From a virus: 53,387 nucleotides of DNA. The notes below the pieces were generated by a model. The model saw only the letters and a list, made by a program, of their open reading frames with translations. It was not told the origin of the DNA and searched no databases. Of this stretch, positions 1 to 5,741 are shown one piece after another; position 1 is the first letter of the stretch, and each line of letters starts with the position of its first letter. The position numbers were made by a program, and so were the translations under genes. The DNA lies in the IMG/VR virus record IMGVR_UViG_3300044971_002285, positions 1 through 53,387 of that record. The stretch is one strand, 5' to 3'.

Positions 1-633
1 GGTGTAGTATCCGTCGTCCTCGTGATACCAAAAGTATTCGTCTTGGTCGTCCTCGTGGTAGTAGCCGCTGTCCTCGACATAGGTAGCATTGTCTCTCCAA
101 ATGTATTCGCCCTCACAGGAGCCCCCCTCGCACATTACGTAGTCGTCCTCGTCTACCTCGGCCCTCACAAGAAAGTCCCCACTAATGGTTATGAGAAGGT
201 CGGAGACCTCATCACGAAGCAGCGTAACGTGTCGCCTTGGTCTCGATATCCCCAGGTTAGTTGTCTCGCCAATGAGCGCATACATATCCGCAAACGCGCT
301 GGGCTCGGTGAGCATTACGCATTTGCTAATGGGTCGCTCCTCGCCATCATGGCAAGTCACCAACTCCTCGGGCTCACTTGGTGATGCCAAGGCAGGCTCG
401 GCCAAGGTGAGCCACTCTTTGACAAACGTCCAACTATAAGGGTTGCCCCCCTCGGTGTCGCTTATCTTGTATCGTTCTAACGCATCTGACCAATCATCGG
501 TAACGTCGACAACATAGAACGTCCTCTCGTTAAGCTCACGCATCCTGTCGTGGATAAATAGCCCGCCCACGTCATCGTGTTGTCCGTTGCCGAAGTCAAC
601 ACGTACTGAATCTCCTACATTAAATGTACTCAT
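1..633 (-). CDS. Partial acidic His/Glu/Asp/Tyr-rich phage protein (3' end outside window)
   Basis: The frame is open from ATG at 633 to the window edge: 211 codons without a stop, so the C-terminus is missing. I do not recognise a named family. Residues 1-80 are mixed and globular-looking. A C-x4-C pair lies near residues 168-173 (CEGGSC). From residue 186 the protein runs into short Tyr/Asp/Glu/His repeats (YVEDSGYYHEDD, then YFWYHEDDGYYT), a pattern of degenerate repeats seen in some large-phage proteins of unknown role. The Cys pair and His residues could bind metal, which is inference. The opposite strand is also open here over about 120 codons, but its translation is a Val/Leu-rich shadow of these repeats. 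First gene of the window in a minus-strand series; 63 nt separate it from the upstream gene. Confidence 0.75.
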   Translation of the reverse strand, partial: MSTFNVGDSVRVDFGNGQHDDVGGLFIHDRMRELNERTFYVVDVTDDWSDALERYKISDTEGGNPYSWTFVKEWLTLAEPALASPSEPEELVTCHDGEERPISKCVMLTEPSAFADMYALIGETTNLGISRPRRHVTLLRDEVSDLLITISGDFLVRAEVDEDDYVMCEGGSCEGEYIWRDNATYVEDSGYYHEDDQDEYFWYHEDDGYYT

Positions 634-696
634 AGCAATTATTTATTTAGTTGATAGAATTAAAAATGCGAACACTTTAGGTAGTCCGCTTCACCT

Positions 697-1095
697 TTAG
701 TCAACTTTTACGGGGTGGTATGTTTTAGTGATAACAACCTCCTCTTGCACCTCCTCAAAGTATTTCGCATCCCATAGGAACGGGTAGCGAATGTCGTTGC
801 ACCCCTGCACTGCTTCTATGATGACTTGATGGGTAGGCTCAACGCTCCCTATTTCAAGCCCAACATACTTTGCATCGTGCTCAGTATGCCCTGTGGGGCG
901 AAATGCGTAAGGCCATAGGTCAACGCCATAAACATCCATCAGCACACTAAAAATTGCGTCTAAAGGATTGTCAACATTTGCACTCAGTCCCATGTTGCCC
1001 TCAACGTAATTGTTACCGTACTCGCTATCTTCTGTGATAAATTCACGCTTGATGCGTACTTTTTTACCTATTAACGATTTTATGTGGGTGTTCAT
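697..1095 (-). CDS. Hypothetical protein, 132 aa
   Basis: Not recognised. ATG at 1095 follows the stop of the upstream 57-aa gene by only 5 nt, which supports one transcription unit. The product is a soluble, mildly acidic protein with a basic N-terminus (MNTHIKSLIGKKVRIKRE) that resembles the first strand of a small beta-barrel, and a C-terminal TKTYHPVKVD. No membrane segment or catalytic motif is visible. Only its place in a run of small minus-strand genes suggests an accessory or early phage function. Confidence 0.65.
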   Translation of the reverse strand: MNTHIKSLIGKKVRIKREFITEDSEYGNNYVEGNMGLSANVDNPLDAIFSVLMDVYGVDLWPYAFRPTGHTEHDAKYVGLEIGSVEPTHQVIIEAVQGCNDIRYPFLWDAKYFEEVQEEVVITKTYHPVKVD

Positions 1096-1100
1096 GATAA

Positions 1101-1274
1101 TTAAGGTTTAGAATAACTGGGAAGCTCCGACAAAGCACAAACAATAGGCTCAACACTCACCGCGCTAAATGCACTTTGGTATTGCTCAATCAAAAAAGAA
1201 GCCTCTTCAAAAGTAGAGGCTTGGTCAATCTCCTCGCGTCCATAAGACGTGAGGGCATATATTTTATAGGTCAT
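1101..1274 (-). CDS. Hypothetical protein, 57 aa
   Basis: A short frame read directly from the sequence: ATG at 1274, TAA at 1101-1103. Its start overlaps the TGA of the upstream 40-aa membrane gene in an ATGA arrangement, and its stop lies 5 nt before the next start. The product begins MTYKIYALTSYGREEIDQAS and has a Glu/Phe-rich middle, similar in shape to small helical phage proteins. Function unknown. The tight packing on both sides is the main evidence that it is real. Confidence 0.6.
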   Translation of the reverse strand: MTYKIYALTSYGREEIDQASTFEEASFLIEQYQSAFSAVSVEPIVCALSELPSYSKP

Positions 1275-1393
1275 GGGTATTTGGTTGGTAAAATAGTGGA
1301 TAACAAAAAAGAAAGCAGGACAACAAGTCCTGCGCCAATGAAGCCAACAGCCATCCCGGCCTGTGGACTTACTGCAATAAAAATATCATACAT
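1271..1393 (-). CDS. Small single-pass membrane protein, 40 aa
   Basis: ATG at 1393 and TGA at 1271-1273. After a short polar start the sequence is one hydrophobic helix of about 20 residues (core GFIGAGLVVLLSFLL) ending in TKYP. It overlaps the end of the upstream 103-aa gene by 8 nt and the start of the downstream 57-aa gene by 4 nt, so it sits inside an overlapping gene chain. The role is unknown; small phage membrane proteins of this kind may be holin-like or act on host membrane proteins, but nothing here decides that. Confidence 0.55.
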   Translation of the reverse strand: MYDIFIAVSPQAGMAVGFIGAGLVVLLSFLLSTILPTKYP

Positions 1394-1697
1394 AGTTTTT
1401 AAGTTTCATCAATTCATCATACAATAGTTTGGAACATTCCTGCAGCCCCGACACCAAAAAGTGGCCGTGGTCTACGATTGCGACATAGTATTTGCCATCT
1501 TCTTGGAACGTATATGTCCCATCATAGTCACCGACAACGAGCACACCTTGCTTTACATCTTCTCTTGTGCGACCGAGCATCTTCAGTTCTTCGTCTGTAA
1601 AGCACGGGTCTATAAACAATTCTGTGTATAGACCTTGTTCAATGTCAAGACCTAACTCTTCTCGATAGGCTTCTCCAAGCATTTCTTTAATTTTCAT
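1386..1697 (-). CDS. Hypothetical protein, 103 aa
   Basis: ATG at 1697. The N-terminal half is helical and acidic (MKIKEMLGEAYREELGLDIE), the second half looks like beta strands (VLVVGDYDGTYTFQEDGKYY, then VAIVDHGHFL), and the C-terminus is a Lys/Leu helix. I do not recognise the family. It lies in the same minus-strand run as its neighbours, 8 nt downstream of the stop of the 52-aa gene and overlapping the next start. Confidence 0.65.
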   Translation of the reverse strand: MKIKEMLGEAYREELGLDIEQGLYTELFIDPCFTDEELKMLGRTREDVKQGVLVVGDYDGTYTFQEDGKYYVAIVDHGHFLVSGLQECSKLLYDELMKLKNYV

Positions 1698-1705
1698 AGC
1701 CTGTG

Positions 1706-1864
1706 TTATTTTATTAGGTTTTCAATTTCACTGGGGTTTGTCGTGCCATACTTAGCGAGCACTCTCACGAGCAATGCCTCGGCCTTCTTAAAGGCCGCGC
1801 TTTGCTTGTTTGCATTACTATAGGCAACGTGTGCCCTTCGTATGTCTTTTATCTCCGTGTTCAT
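1706..1864 (-). CDS. Hypothetical small basic helical protein, 52 aa
   Basis: Read from ATG at 1864 to TAA at 1706-1708. The start overlaps the TGA of the 71-aa gene upstream (ATGA junction). The product is basic and Ala/Lys-rich with a predicted long helix (NKQSAAFKKAEALLVRVLAK) and no recognisable motif. The overlap at its start and the 8-nt gap to the next gene make a coding role likely. Function unknown. Confidence 0.6.
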   Translation of the reverse strand: MNTEIKDIRRAHVAYSNANKQSAAFKKAEALLVRVLAKYGTTNPSEIENLIK

Positions 1865-2076
1865 AGTAATTCAGCTTTTTGGTTCGCTAAGAAATTGCTC
1901 CAGTCGGTACTCGTTTCATTGTAAACCTGTGCAATTTCATCTTTGAAGGCTCGTGAGTTACTGAATACATCAGTATTATACAACGCACTATTAAAGTTGC
2001 CGTACAATTTTAGTACGAAATCAACGCCATATTTTCTCTCGATGCGGCTCAATGTCTTTTGATTCTTGGTGAGCAT
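1861..2076 (-). CDS. Hypothetical protein, 71 aa
   Basis: ATG at 2076, stop at 1861-1863 overlapping the next start by 4 nt. Begins MLTKNQKTLSRIERKYGVDF and ends in an acidic and aromatic C-terminus. Not recognised. It lies just downstream (minus strand) of the terminator-like hairpins at 2113-2182, so it probably starts a new transcription unit. The A/T-rich 35 nt before the ATG contain no perfect TAnnTTTG box. Confidence 0.6.
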   Translation of the reverse strand: MLTKNQKTLSRIERKYGVDFVLKLYGNFNSALYNTDVFSNSRAFKDEIAQVYNETSTDWSNFLANQKAELL

Positions 2077-2112
2077 AACAATTATATTTTAGAAAATTAG
2101 TAAACGAAAAAA

Positions 2113-2136
2113 GGGCGCAACCAATAAGGCGCGCCC
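2113..2136 (-). terminator. Rho-independent terminator (minus strand), copy 1 of a tandem pair
   Basis: On the minus strand a 6-bp GGGCGC/GCGCCC stem (extended by one G-U pair) with loop CCTTATTGGT-like sequence is followed by six T residues (2107-2112 on the plus strand are A). It lies downstream of the 72-aa gene ending at 2295. Confidence 0.6.
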
Positions 2137-2179
2137 AAAAAAGGAACGAATAAAAGAGAAGGCGCAACCAATAAGGCGC
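2114..2179. repeat. 19-nt direct repeat pair (2114-2132 and 2161-2179)
   Basis: The plus-strand sequence GGCGCAACCAATAAGGCGC occurs twice, 47 nt apart, within the two terminator-like hairpins. Loop bases as well as stem bases are conserved, so the copies look like a recent duplication or a protein/RNA recognition element. Confidence 0.7.
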
Positions 2180-2182
2180 ACC
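2161..2182 (-). terminator. Terminator-like hairpin, copy 2 of the tandem pair
   Basis: Shares 19 identical bases with copy 1 (2161-2179 against 2114-2132), including the whole loop. The stem contains G-U pairs and the following T-tract is weaker (TTCTCTTTTATT). Confidence 0.4.
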
Positions 2183-2294
2183 TATCCCTTTGTGTTAATT
2201 CACGGGTGGGCGTACCTGTACCCGTGAACCTATGCCGTTTTTATTGTGGCTCTCAATTTTGCGACCATAGGCCGCGCGTTCGCTTAGCGAAAAT

Positions 2295-2513
2295 TCAGTA
2301 CAGCATCCCCGCGCGTTTTAGGGCGCGCTTGGCTAACTTTTGCGCTTTATTGCTCATGCTCTTGTCAATCTTTGCGCTATGCAAATTATCAACTTGAGCC
2401 GTGCGAACCCGTGCGGCATGGTTCCGCGCTTGCCCTTTACGAACCTTTGCGCTCGTTAGGGTTTCGCGCGTATTTTTGCCAAGCGTGGACTCACGCGCAA
2501 GAACGAAAAGCAT
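2295..2513 (-). CDS. Hypothetical very basic protein, 72 aa
   Basis: ATG at 2513, two bases after the stop of the 106-aa gene upstream (the TAA at 2515-2517 and the ATG are almost contiguous). The product is strongly basic with Arg/Lys/Ala repeats (RKGQARNHAARVRTAQ; KAQKLAKRALKRAG). It has no family I recognise. A nucleic-acid-binding role would fit its charge, but that is inference. The opposite strand is also open here and low in information. Confidence 0.5.
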   Translation of the reverse strand: MLFVLARESTLGKNTRETLTSAKVRKGQARNHAARVRTAQVDNLHSAKIDKSMSNKAQKLAKRALKRAGMLY

Positions 2514-2514
2514 T

Positions 2515-2835
2515 TTAAGCGTTTTTAGGCTTAATTTCAGCCTTGGCGGCTTCTAAAATAGCGTAAAGCGTTGCAGTATCGTAGGTATCAACGAATTGTC
2601 CCAAACGAATAGTACCTAACCTTTTTAAGTTCGTACTCTTAAAAGATTCAAAGTGAATCGCTTGGTTTCGGCTAATGCCCAAAGTACGAAGGTATTTCGC
2701 TCCGTTCTTGGCATCGAATCCCTTTGCCTTGATGATTATACGGAGCGCATAGGCTACAGCCTCTTGCTCCGTTTCGGCTCCGCCAATTTTAGCAACGATG
2801 TTGCCTTTTGTATTTATTTGAGATAAAACCAACAT
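2515..2835 (-). CDS. Hypothetical protein, 106 aa
   Basis: ATG at 2835. N-terminal MLVLSQINTKGNIVAKIGGA, a helical centre containing EQEAVAYALRIIIKA, and a C-terminus rich in Ala/Lys/Glu. Parts resemble a small helix-turn-helix-like arrangement (RTLGISRNQAIHFESFK), but the match is too weak for a call. Followed by the 72-aa basic gene with a 1-nt gap. Upstream lies a 150-nt A/T-rich stretch with two inverted repeats. Confidence 0.65.
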   Translation of the reverse strand: MLVLSQINTKGNIVAKIGGAETEQEAVAYALRIIIKAKGFDAKNGAKYLRTLGISRNQAIHFESFKSTNLKRLGTIRLGQFVDTYDTATLYAILEAAKAEIKPKNA

Positions 2836-2904
2836 AGTGAATTTAATTTAATCGGGCATCGTTGCCCTTACCTATTAAGATGCAAGAGCCGTGCCAAAGT
2901 GTTG

Positions 2905-2922
2905 AAAAGTTGAAAAACTTTT
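2905..2922. promoter_or_regulatory. Perfect 7-bp inverted repeat
   Basis: AAAAGTT, a 4-nt spacer GAAA, then AACTTTT, located 70 nt upstream of the minus-strand 106-aa gene. It could be a weak hairpin or an operator. Role inferred from position only. Confidence 0.3.
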
Positions 2923-2955
2923 AAGGGGTGAAAAGACAAACTTCAGGAAAATGAC

Positions 2956-2976
2956 TATTTAGAATTGTTCTAAATA
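2956..2976. promoter_or_regulatory. 21-bp operator-like inverted repeat, copy A
   Basis: Perfect 9-bp arms TATTTAGAA and TTCTAAATA around a 3-nt centre TTG. A second copy with 17 of 21 bases identical lies at 3529-3549. Two A/T-rich dyads of the same sequence are what a dimeric repressor site looks like. No regulator has been tied to them. Confidence 0.45.
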
Positions 2977-2983
2977 ATGAATT

Positions 2984-3028
2984 TTAGGCAACAAAAAAGC
3001 CGCCCGAAGGCGGCTCTATGGTTTTCAT
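2984..3028 (-). other. Possible 14-codon leader peptide frame running through a terminator
   Basis: ATG at 3028 to TAA at 2984-2986 encodes MKTIEPPSGGFFVA, with the hairpin at 2998-3015 inside the frame. The ATG is preceded by nearly the same 18 bases as the 38-aa gene at 3163. It may be a real leader peptide or simply the translation of a terminator. Confidence 0.25.
2998..3015 (-). terminator. Rho-independent terminator (minus strand)
   Basis: Seven-bp stem AGCCGCC/GGCGGCT with a tetraloop (TTCG on the minus strand) followed by TTTTTTG. Strong and well formed. It would end transcripts coming from the HNH gene and the 38-aa gene. Confidence 0.85.
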
Positions 3029-3180
3029 ATTGTCGGTTTCTTTAGGTTATTTATTATCGGTTGTGCCTTTGTACCATCCATCAACCCGAAGGTTATGTTT
3101 TAGCACACTAATTAAGGGGTTATCATTTTTGCGCCTCTTTTCTACTTTTTTTGTCCACTTCATATCGTTGGTTTCTTTAG
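3024..3180 (-). repeat. 22-nt repeated translation-initiation cassette (3024-3045 and 3159-3180)
   Basis: Twenty of 22 bases match. On the minus strand each copy reads CTAAAGAAACC, then a short variable part, then ATATGAA, so each copy ends in an ATG. One starts the 38-aa gene and the other the 14-codon frame. The repeat suggests duplication of a leader with its start codon. Confidence 0.55.
3047..3163 (-). CDS. Small basic protein, 38 aa
   Basis: ATG at 3163, TAA at 3047-3049. Product MKWTKKVEKRRKNDNP... ending in GWYKGTTDNK, very rich in Lys and Arg. Its start lies in a 22-nt cassette that recurs before the next ATG downstream, and a strong terminator follows 30 nt after the stop. It is too short for family assignment. 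The repeated leader and terminator support expression. Confidence 0.4.
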   Translation of the reverse strand: MKWTKKVEKRRKNDNPLISVLKHNLRVDGWYKGTTDNK

Positions 3181-3530
3181 TCGGCTTCAGTGCCGCTTAT
3201 TGTATTTCAAATGTCGTGCCAAAGGGGTAAGGTAATTTACCTAATTGGGGAGCAAGGGTGAAATTTGTTTTGTGCCTTGGGTAAGGTAGGGTGAGTACCT
3301 CGCCCGAGCGGGGAACAATGCGTACCTAATGCTTCGCTGTACCAAGGGCACGACCGAACCGAGAAAAGCCAAAAAAGTGCAACAAGGCAAGCGCGAAGGG
3401 ACACCCCGTGCCTGTTGGCAATCCGTTTTGGTTTGTGTGTGGCTGTGTGTGTGGGGTAGTATAGTCCCCAAAAAACGAATTTCTCACCAGAAAAAACGTC
3501 CACACCGGACGTTGGTGATTTTGCTGTTAT
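3164..3530. other. 367-nt stretch without a convincing gene
   Basis: Both strands hold frames of 76-88 codons, but their translations are low-complexity and Cys/Pro/Arg-rich with no natural start context. I see a GT-rich tract (3431-3453), a 6-bp dyad AGGTAA/TTACCT at 3230-3242, and a short dyad TGGGG/CCCCA at about 3451-3469. It is most likely leader or regulatory DNA between the HNH gene and the small genes. Confidence 0.4.
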
Positions 3531-3549
3531 TTAGATTGGTTCTAAACTG
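3529..3549. promoter_or_regulatory. 21-bp operator-like inverted repeat, copy B
   Basis: TATTTAGATTGG followed by TTCTAAACT, 17 of 21 bases identical to the perfect dyad at 2956-2976. It overlaps the stop codon of the HNH gene. Confidence 0.35.
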
Positions 3550-3971
3550 TCTTTACGCTGCTGTGTAATGATGGAATGGCAGTTGGCACAGCGTATTGCG
3601 CATTTGCGTATTTCGTTCTTTATAAGCTTGATGGAATTGCCTTGGTAAATCATATCCGAGACGTTTTTGTGCTTATCGGATAGGTGGTCAAACTGGAGGA
3701 CTCTGTGGTCTGTTATGCCGCAGTCTGTGCATTTCCCGTGAAGACGCTTGTATCGGTCCACGAATGCTTTGTTTCTGTTACGTTGGTATCTATTCTGCGT
3801 TACGCGTGTCTGTGGATTCTCCTTGTACCACCTTGCGGAGCCTGCTGCGGAGCATTTCTTACAGGAGGACTGCAGTCCATCTGTTTTGCGTTTGTTCTTG
3901 GAGTATTCTGCTGCAGTTTTCACCTCTCGACATACCGAGCAGGGTTTAGAGCTGTTATCCAGTGATGTCAT
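3531..3971 (-). CDS. HNH homing-type endonuclease with zinc-binding Cys pairs
   Basis: 146 aa from ATG at 3971. An N-terminal zinc ribbon uses C11-x2-C14 and C37-x2-C40 (CSVC ... CKKC). The nuclease part has C81-x2-C84 (CTDC), the HNH-type core LQFDHL with H96, and C128-x2-C131 followed by His (CANCH). This layout is typical of short phage HNH enzymes that nick or cut DNA, often as free-standing homing endonucleases. Upstream in-frame ATGs at 3986 and 4019 exist; I chose 3971 because it keeps the overlap with the upstream gene to 17 nt and puts the first CxxC close to the start. Confidence 0.85.
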   Translation of the reverse strand: MTSLDNSSKPCSVCREVKTAAEYSKNKRKTDGLQSSCKKCSAAGSARWYKENPQTRVTQNRYQRNRNKAFVDRYKRLHGKCTDCGITDHRVLQFDHLSDKHKNVSDMIYQGNSIKLIKNEIRKCAIRCANCHSIITQQRKDSLEPI

Positions 3972-4584
3972 AGAAGAAGTTGTCATCGTCGCTTGTAGCC
4001 CATTTGTCGTGGCTTTCACAGTGATACTTCTGCATGTTCAGTTTGTAGTCTGGTATTTTACCAAATGGGTCGGACACCATGCTTGGCTCTGCCCATAGGA
4101 TTCTGTTATTGGGATATGCACAGAAGTATCCATCTTGTAGTTCGATGATGTGTGCTGCTTTATGCTGTGATGGTTCTTCTGCGAAGGACGTTGATATTCC
4201 TCTTGACATATCCGCATCCCAGTCGACTGTAAAGCGGTATATGCCTTCACGTTTTGTTCTGTCTTTCATCATTACCTGACAGCGTTTTCCTTTTAGGAAC
4301 ATAAACTGTACTACGTGTGGGCTGTATGAGAAGCAGTCCCATAGCTGTAGCTCGTGGAATGGCAGTGCTGGTGCTTCTGGTTTATCAAATGGAACTAGTG
4401 CCGAGATGGGGATTTTATCGTATACGGCACCTATGTCTGTCATTACAAGGAACAGCATTGCTGTGTTTTGAAGGCTTTTAATGGCAAATGCGGTACCTTC
4501 TACTAGTTCACCGTGTCCTGATTCGAGGTTACACAGGTACTCTTTGCGTATGTAGCACTCTATAGGTGGTATGTTTACGTTCAT
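3955..4584 (-). CDS. Conserved phage protein of unknown function, about 209 aa
   Basis: From ATG at 4584 (an earlier GTG at 4605 adds seven residues). The sequence resembles a family widespread in marine phages: an N-terminal tyrosine/charged segment (YIRKEYLCNLESGHGELVEG), a VYDKIPISALV stretch, LQLWDCFSYSPHVV, a basic KGKRCQVMMKDR, FTVDW, and a C-terminal PNNRILWAEPS...DP. The function is not known; the good conservation of Trp, Asp and His residues suggests an intracellular enzyme or adaptor. It overlaps the HNH gene by 17 nt. Upstream lies a non-coding stretch with hairpins. Confidence 0.75.
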   Translation of the reverse strand: MNVNIPPIECYIRKEYLCNLESGHGELVEGTAFAIKSLQNTAMLFLVMTDIGAVYDKIPISALVPFDKPEAPALPFHELQLWDCFSYSPHVVQFMFLKGKRCQVMMKDRTKREGIYRFTVDWDADMSRGISTSFAEEPSQHKAAHIIELQDGYFCAYPNNRILWAEPSMVSDPFGKIPDYKLNMQKYHCESHDKWATSDDDNFFYDITG

Positions 4585-4740
4585 AGGATAAATATACCGC
4601 TGCACGCAGGTTTATTCATCGTATTTGTAGTCAATTGTGAAGAAAAAGAAGCTATGAACCTACTGAACACAGTACACCCTTATTGTGCGAGCACTGGCGT
4701 AGTCTAGAATTGTAGTAGTCTGTAGTCTTTCGGTTTGCTT

Positions 4741-4775
4741 GCCCCTGCCTTAAACAGGGGCGGCGCTTTGCCGCC
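4741..4775. other. Paired GC-rich hairpins
   Basis: Two stems share bases 4759-4761 and so are mutually exclusive at that point. Neither is followed by a clean T-tract on the plus strand, so a simple terminator is less likely than a structured leader or attenuator-like element. Confidence 0.35.
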
Positions 4776-4887
4776 GGGACTGTTGATTGTTCTGCTTGTA
4801 TCTAACCTAGATGGTAAAGTTAGTGCATATTTACCTAAAAAGATTCACTTTGTTTATAATTTACCACCATTGTTAAAAAAATGGAGA

Positions 4888-4907
4888 GGGGAGCCCAAAA
4901 GCTCCCC
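4888..4907 (-). terminator. Rho-independent terminator for the endolysin operon
   Basis: Stem GGGGAGC/GCTCCCC with plus-strand loop CCAAAA. On the minus strand it lies 4 nt after the endolysin stop and is followed by TCTCCATTTTTTT. The loop matches those of the terminators at 7083-7100 and 22930-22949. Confidence 0.85.
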
Positions 4908-4911
4908 ATCA

Positions 4912-5526
4912 CTACTTCAGCCAGTTGTAGTACTGCTTGGTGCGGGTAGCTCGGTCCTCAAGACCGTGCGTACCGCCATTCACCCGCTTGGTTAGCGCTA
5001 AGATGGTCTCATCGGTAACACCCTTGTCGCAGATGGCCCACAACTTGTTATTATCAAAGAAGAACCTAGCACTATCAAAAGCATACTCAGCAGCAACAGC
5101 ATCCGGACTGTCCACTAGCTCAGGCTTACCCAACCACCTAGCAAACGCCGCGTAGTTGTTCTTACCAGTAAGCTGCAGCGCTCCACGACCACGGTACTTC
5201 CATCCGTCACCAGAGGCCTCATCACCGTTGCCCATCCTAGAGGCATAAACGCGGTTAGCTATCTTCTCAGGATTCCGCTCGTACTTGGCAGCAACAGCAG
5301 CGTCAGCAAAGTATTTCTTGAAGGTACCAAGCAATCCCTTAGACGAATAGTTGAGGTTCTCAGAGAACGCCTTAAAGCCACCGGTCTCATGGGCTGTCTG
5401 GCCAAAGAAGTGCGCGGCCTGCTCCGGGGTCATACGGAAGTGCTTAGCGGCAGCCTTGATGGTTCCGGGGCCAAACGCCCCATCGGCTGTTACGCCGATG
5501 TTTTCCTGTAGTTTCTTTACGCTCAT
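4912..5526 (-). CDS. Endolysin: GH19 chitinase-like lysozyme
   Basis: 204 aa. Residues about 1-28 resemble a short peptidoglycan-binding repeat (LQENIGVTADGAFGPGTIK). The rest is a glycoside hydrolase 19 / chitinase-class-I-like fold as in many phage lysozymes: the AHETGGF motif with likely catalytic Glu47, and the YRGRGALQLTG signature at 111-121. It would cleave the glycan strands of host peptidoglycan at the end of infection. There is no signal peptide, so it needs a holin; a candidate lies at 45374. The ATG at 5526 overlaps the stop of the 45-aa basic gene (ATGA), and a strong terminator follows the stop. Confidence 0.9.
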   Translation of the reverse strand: MSVKKLQENIGVTADGAFGPGTIKAAAKHFRMTPEQAAHFFGQTAHETGGFKAFSENLNYSSKGLLGTFKKYFADAAVAAKYERNPEKIANRVYASRMGNGDEASGDGWKYRGRGALQLTGKNNYAAFARWLGKPELVDSPDAVAAEYAFDSARFFFDNNKLWAICDKGVTDETILALTKRVNGGTHGLEDRATRTKQYYNWLK

Positions 5527-5660
5527 CGCCCCTGGGAGTTATAAGGCTTAGAGTAGTTTTTACTCGCCTTGTTACTAGAGGCGCTCTTGGAGTGCTTTCC
5601 CCTCTTCTTGCTCTTGCTTACATATTTAGCAACAGCTAATCCCTTTGTCTTTGCAGCCAT
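5523..5660 (-). CDS. Small basic conserved phage protein, 45 aa
   Basis: ATG at 5660, TGA overlapping the endolysin ATG. Very Lys/Ser-rich; the C-terminal pattern KKRGKHSKSASSN...ASKNYSKPYNSQGR resembles small Lys-rich proteins I associate with Bacteroidetes phages (KNYxKPYxxQGR ending). The function is unknown. The overlap suggests translational coupling to the endolysin. No TAnnTTTG box was found before it on the minus strand. Confidence 0.65.
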   Translation of the reverse strand: MAAKTKGLAVAKYVSKSKKRGKHSKSASSNKASKNYSKPYNSQGR

Positions 5661-5692
5661 CGTTCACGTGTTATGTTCGAGTGTAAAACTAC

Positions 5693-5700
5693 TAACTTTG
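5693..5700 (+). promoter_or_regulatory. TAnnTTTG -7 promoter box (TAACTTTG)
   Basis: Bacteroidetes-type -7 element 41 nt before the GTG of the 293-aa gene. No matching -33 TTG is evident. Confidence 0.5.
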
Positions 5701-5741
5701 CCTCATCTACTTATGTTTGAGAACAAATAAACAAGGCAATA

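Larger units (their letters stand above)
4585..4911. other. Non-coding stretch with structured hairpins
   Basis: Two abutting hairpins stand out: GCCCCTG/CAGGGGC (4741-4761, loop CCTTAAA) and GGCGGC/GCCGCC (4759-4775, loop GCTTT). The bases TAGTCT repeat three times at about 4699-4729. I searched by eye for a tRNA cloverleaf on both strands and found none. It may be the leader of the 3955-4584 gene or a small structured RNA. Confidence 0.4.

Noticed and set aside
22-439. Plus-strand Val/Leu-rich frames at the left edge
   Set aside because: They lie antisense to the convincing minus-strand gene 1-633 and mirror its acidic repeats.
2206-2397. Plus-strand 63-codon frame
   Set aside because: Antisense to the basic 72-aa gene and non-coding DNA; Cys/Leu-rich shadow.
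3237-3568. Frames of 76-88 codons on both strands
   Set aside because: Low-complexity translations, several competing frames, no family resemblance and no promoter box.
4640-4740. Possible tRNA in the gap before the endolysin terminator
   Set aside because: No cloverleaf on either strand after trying both orientations by eye.
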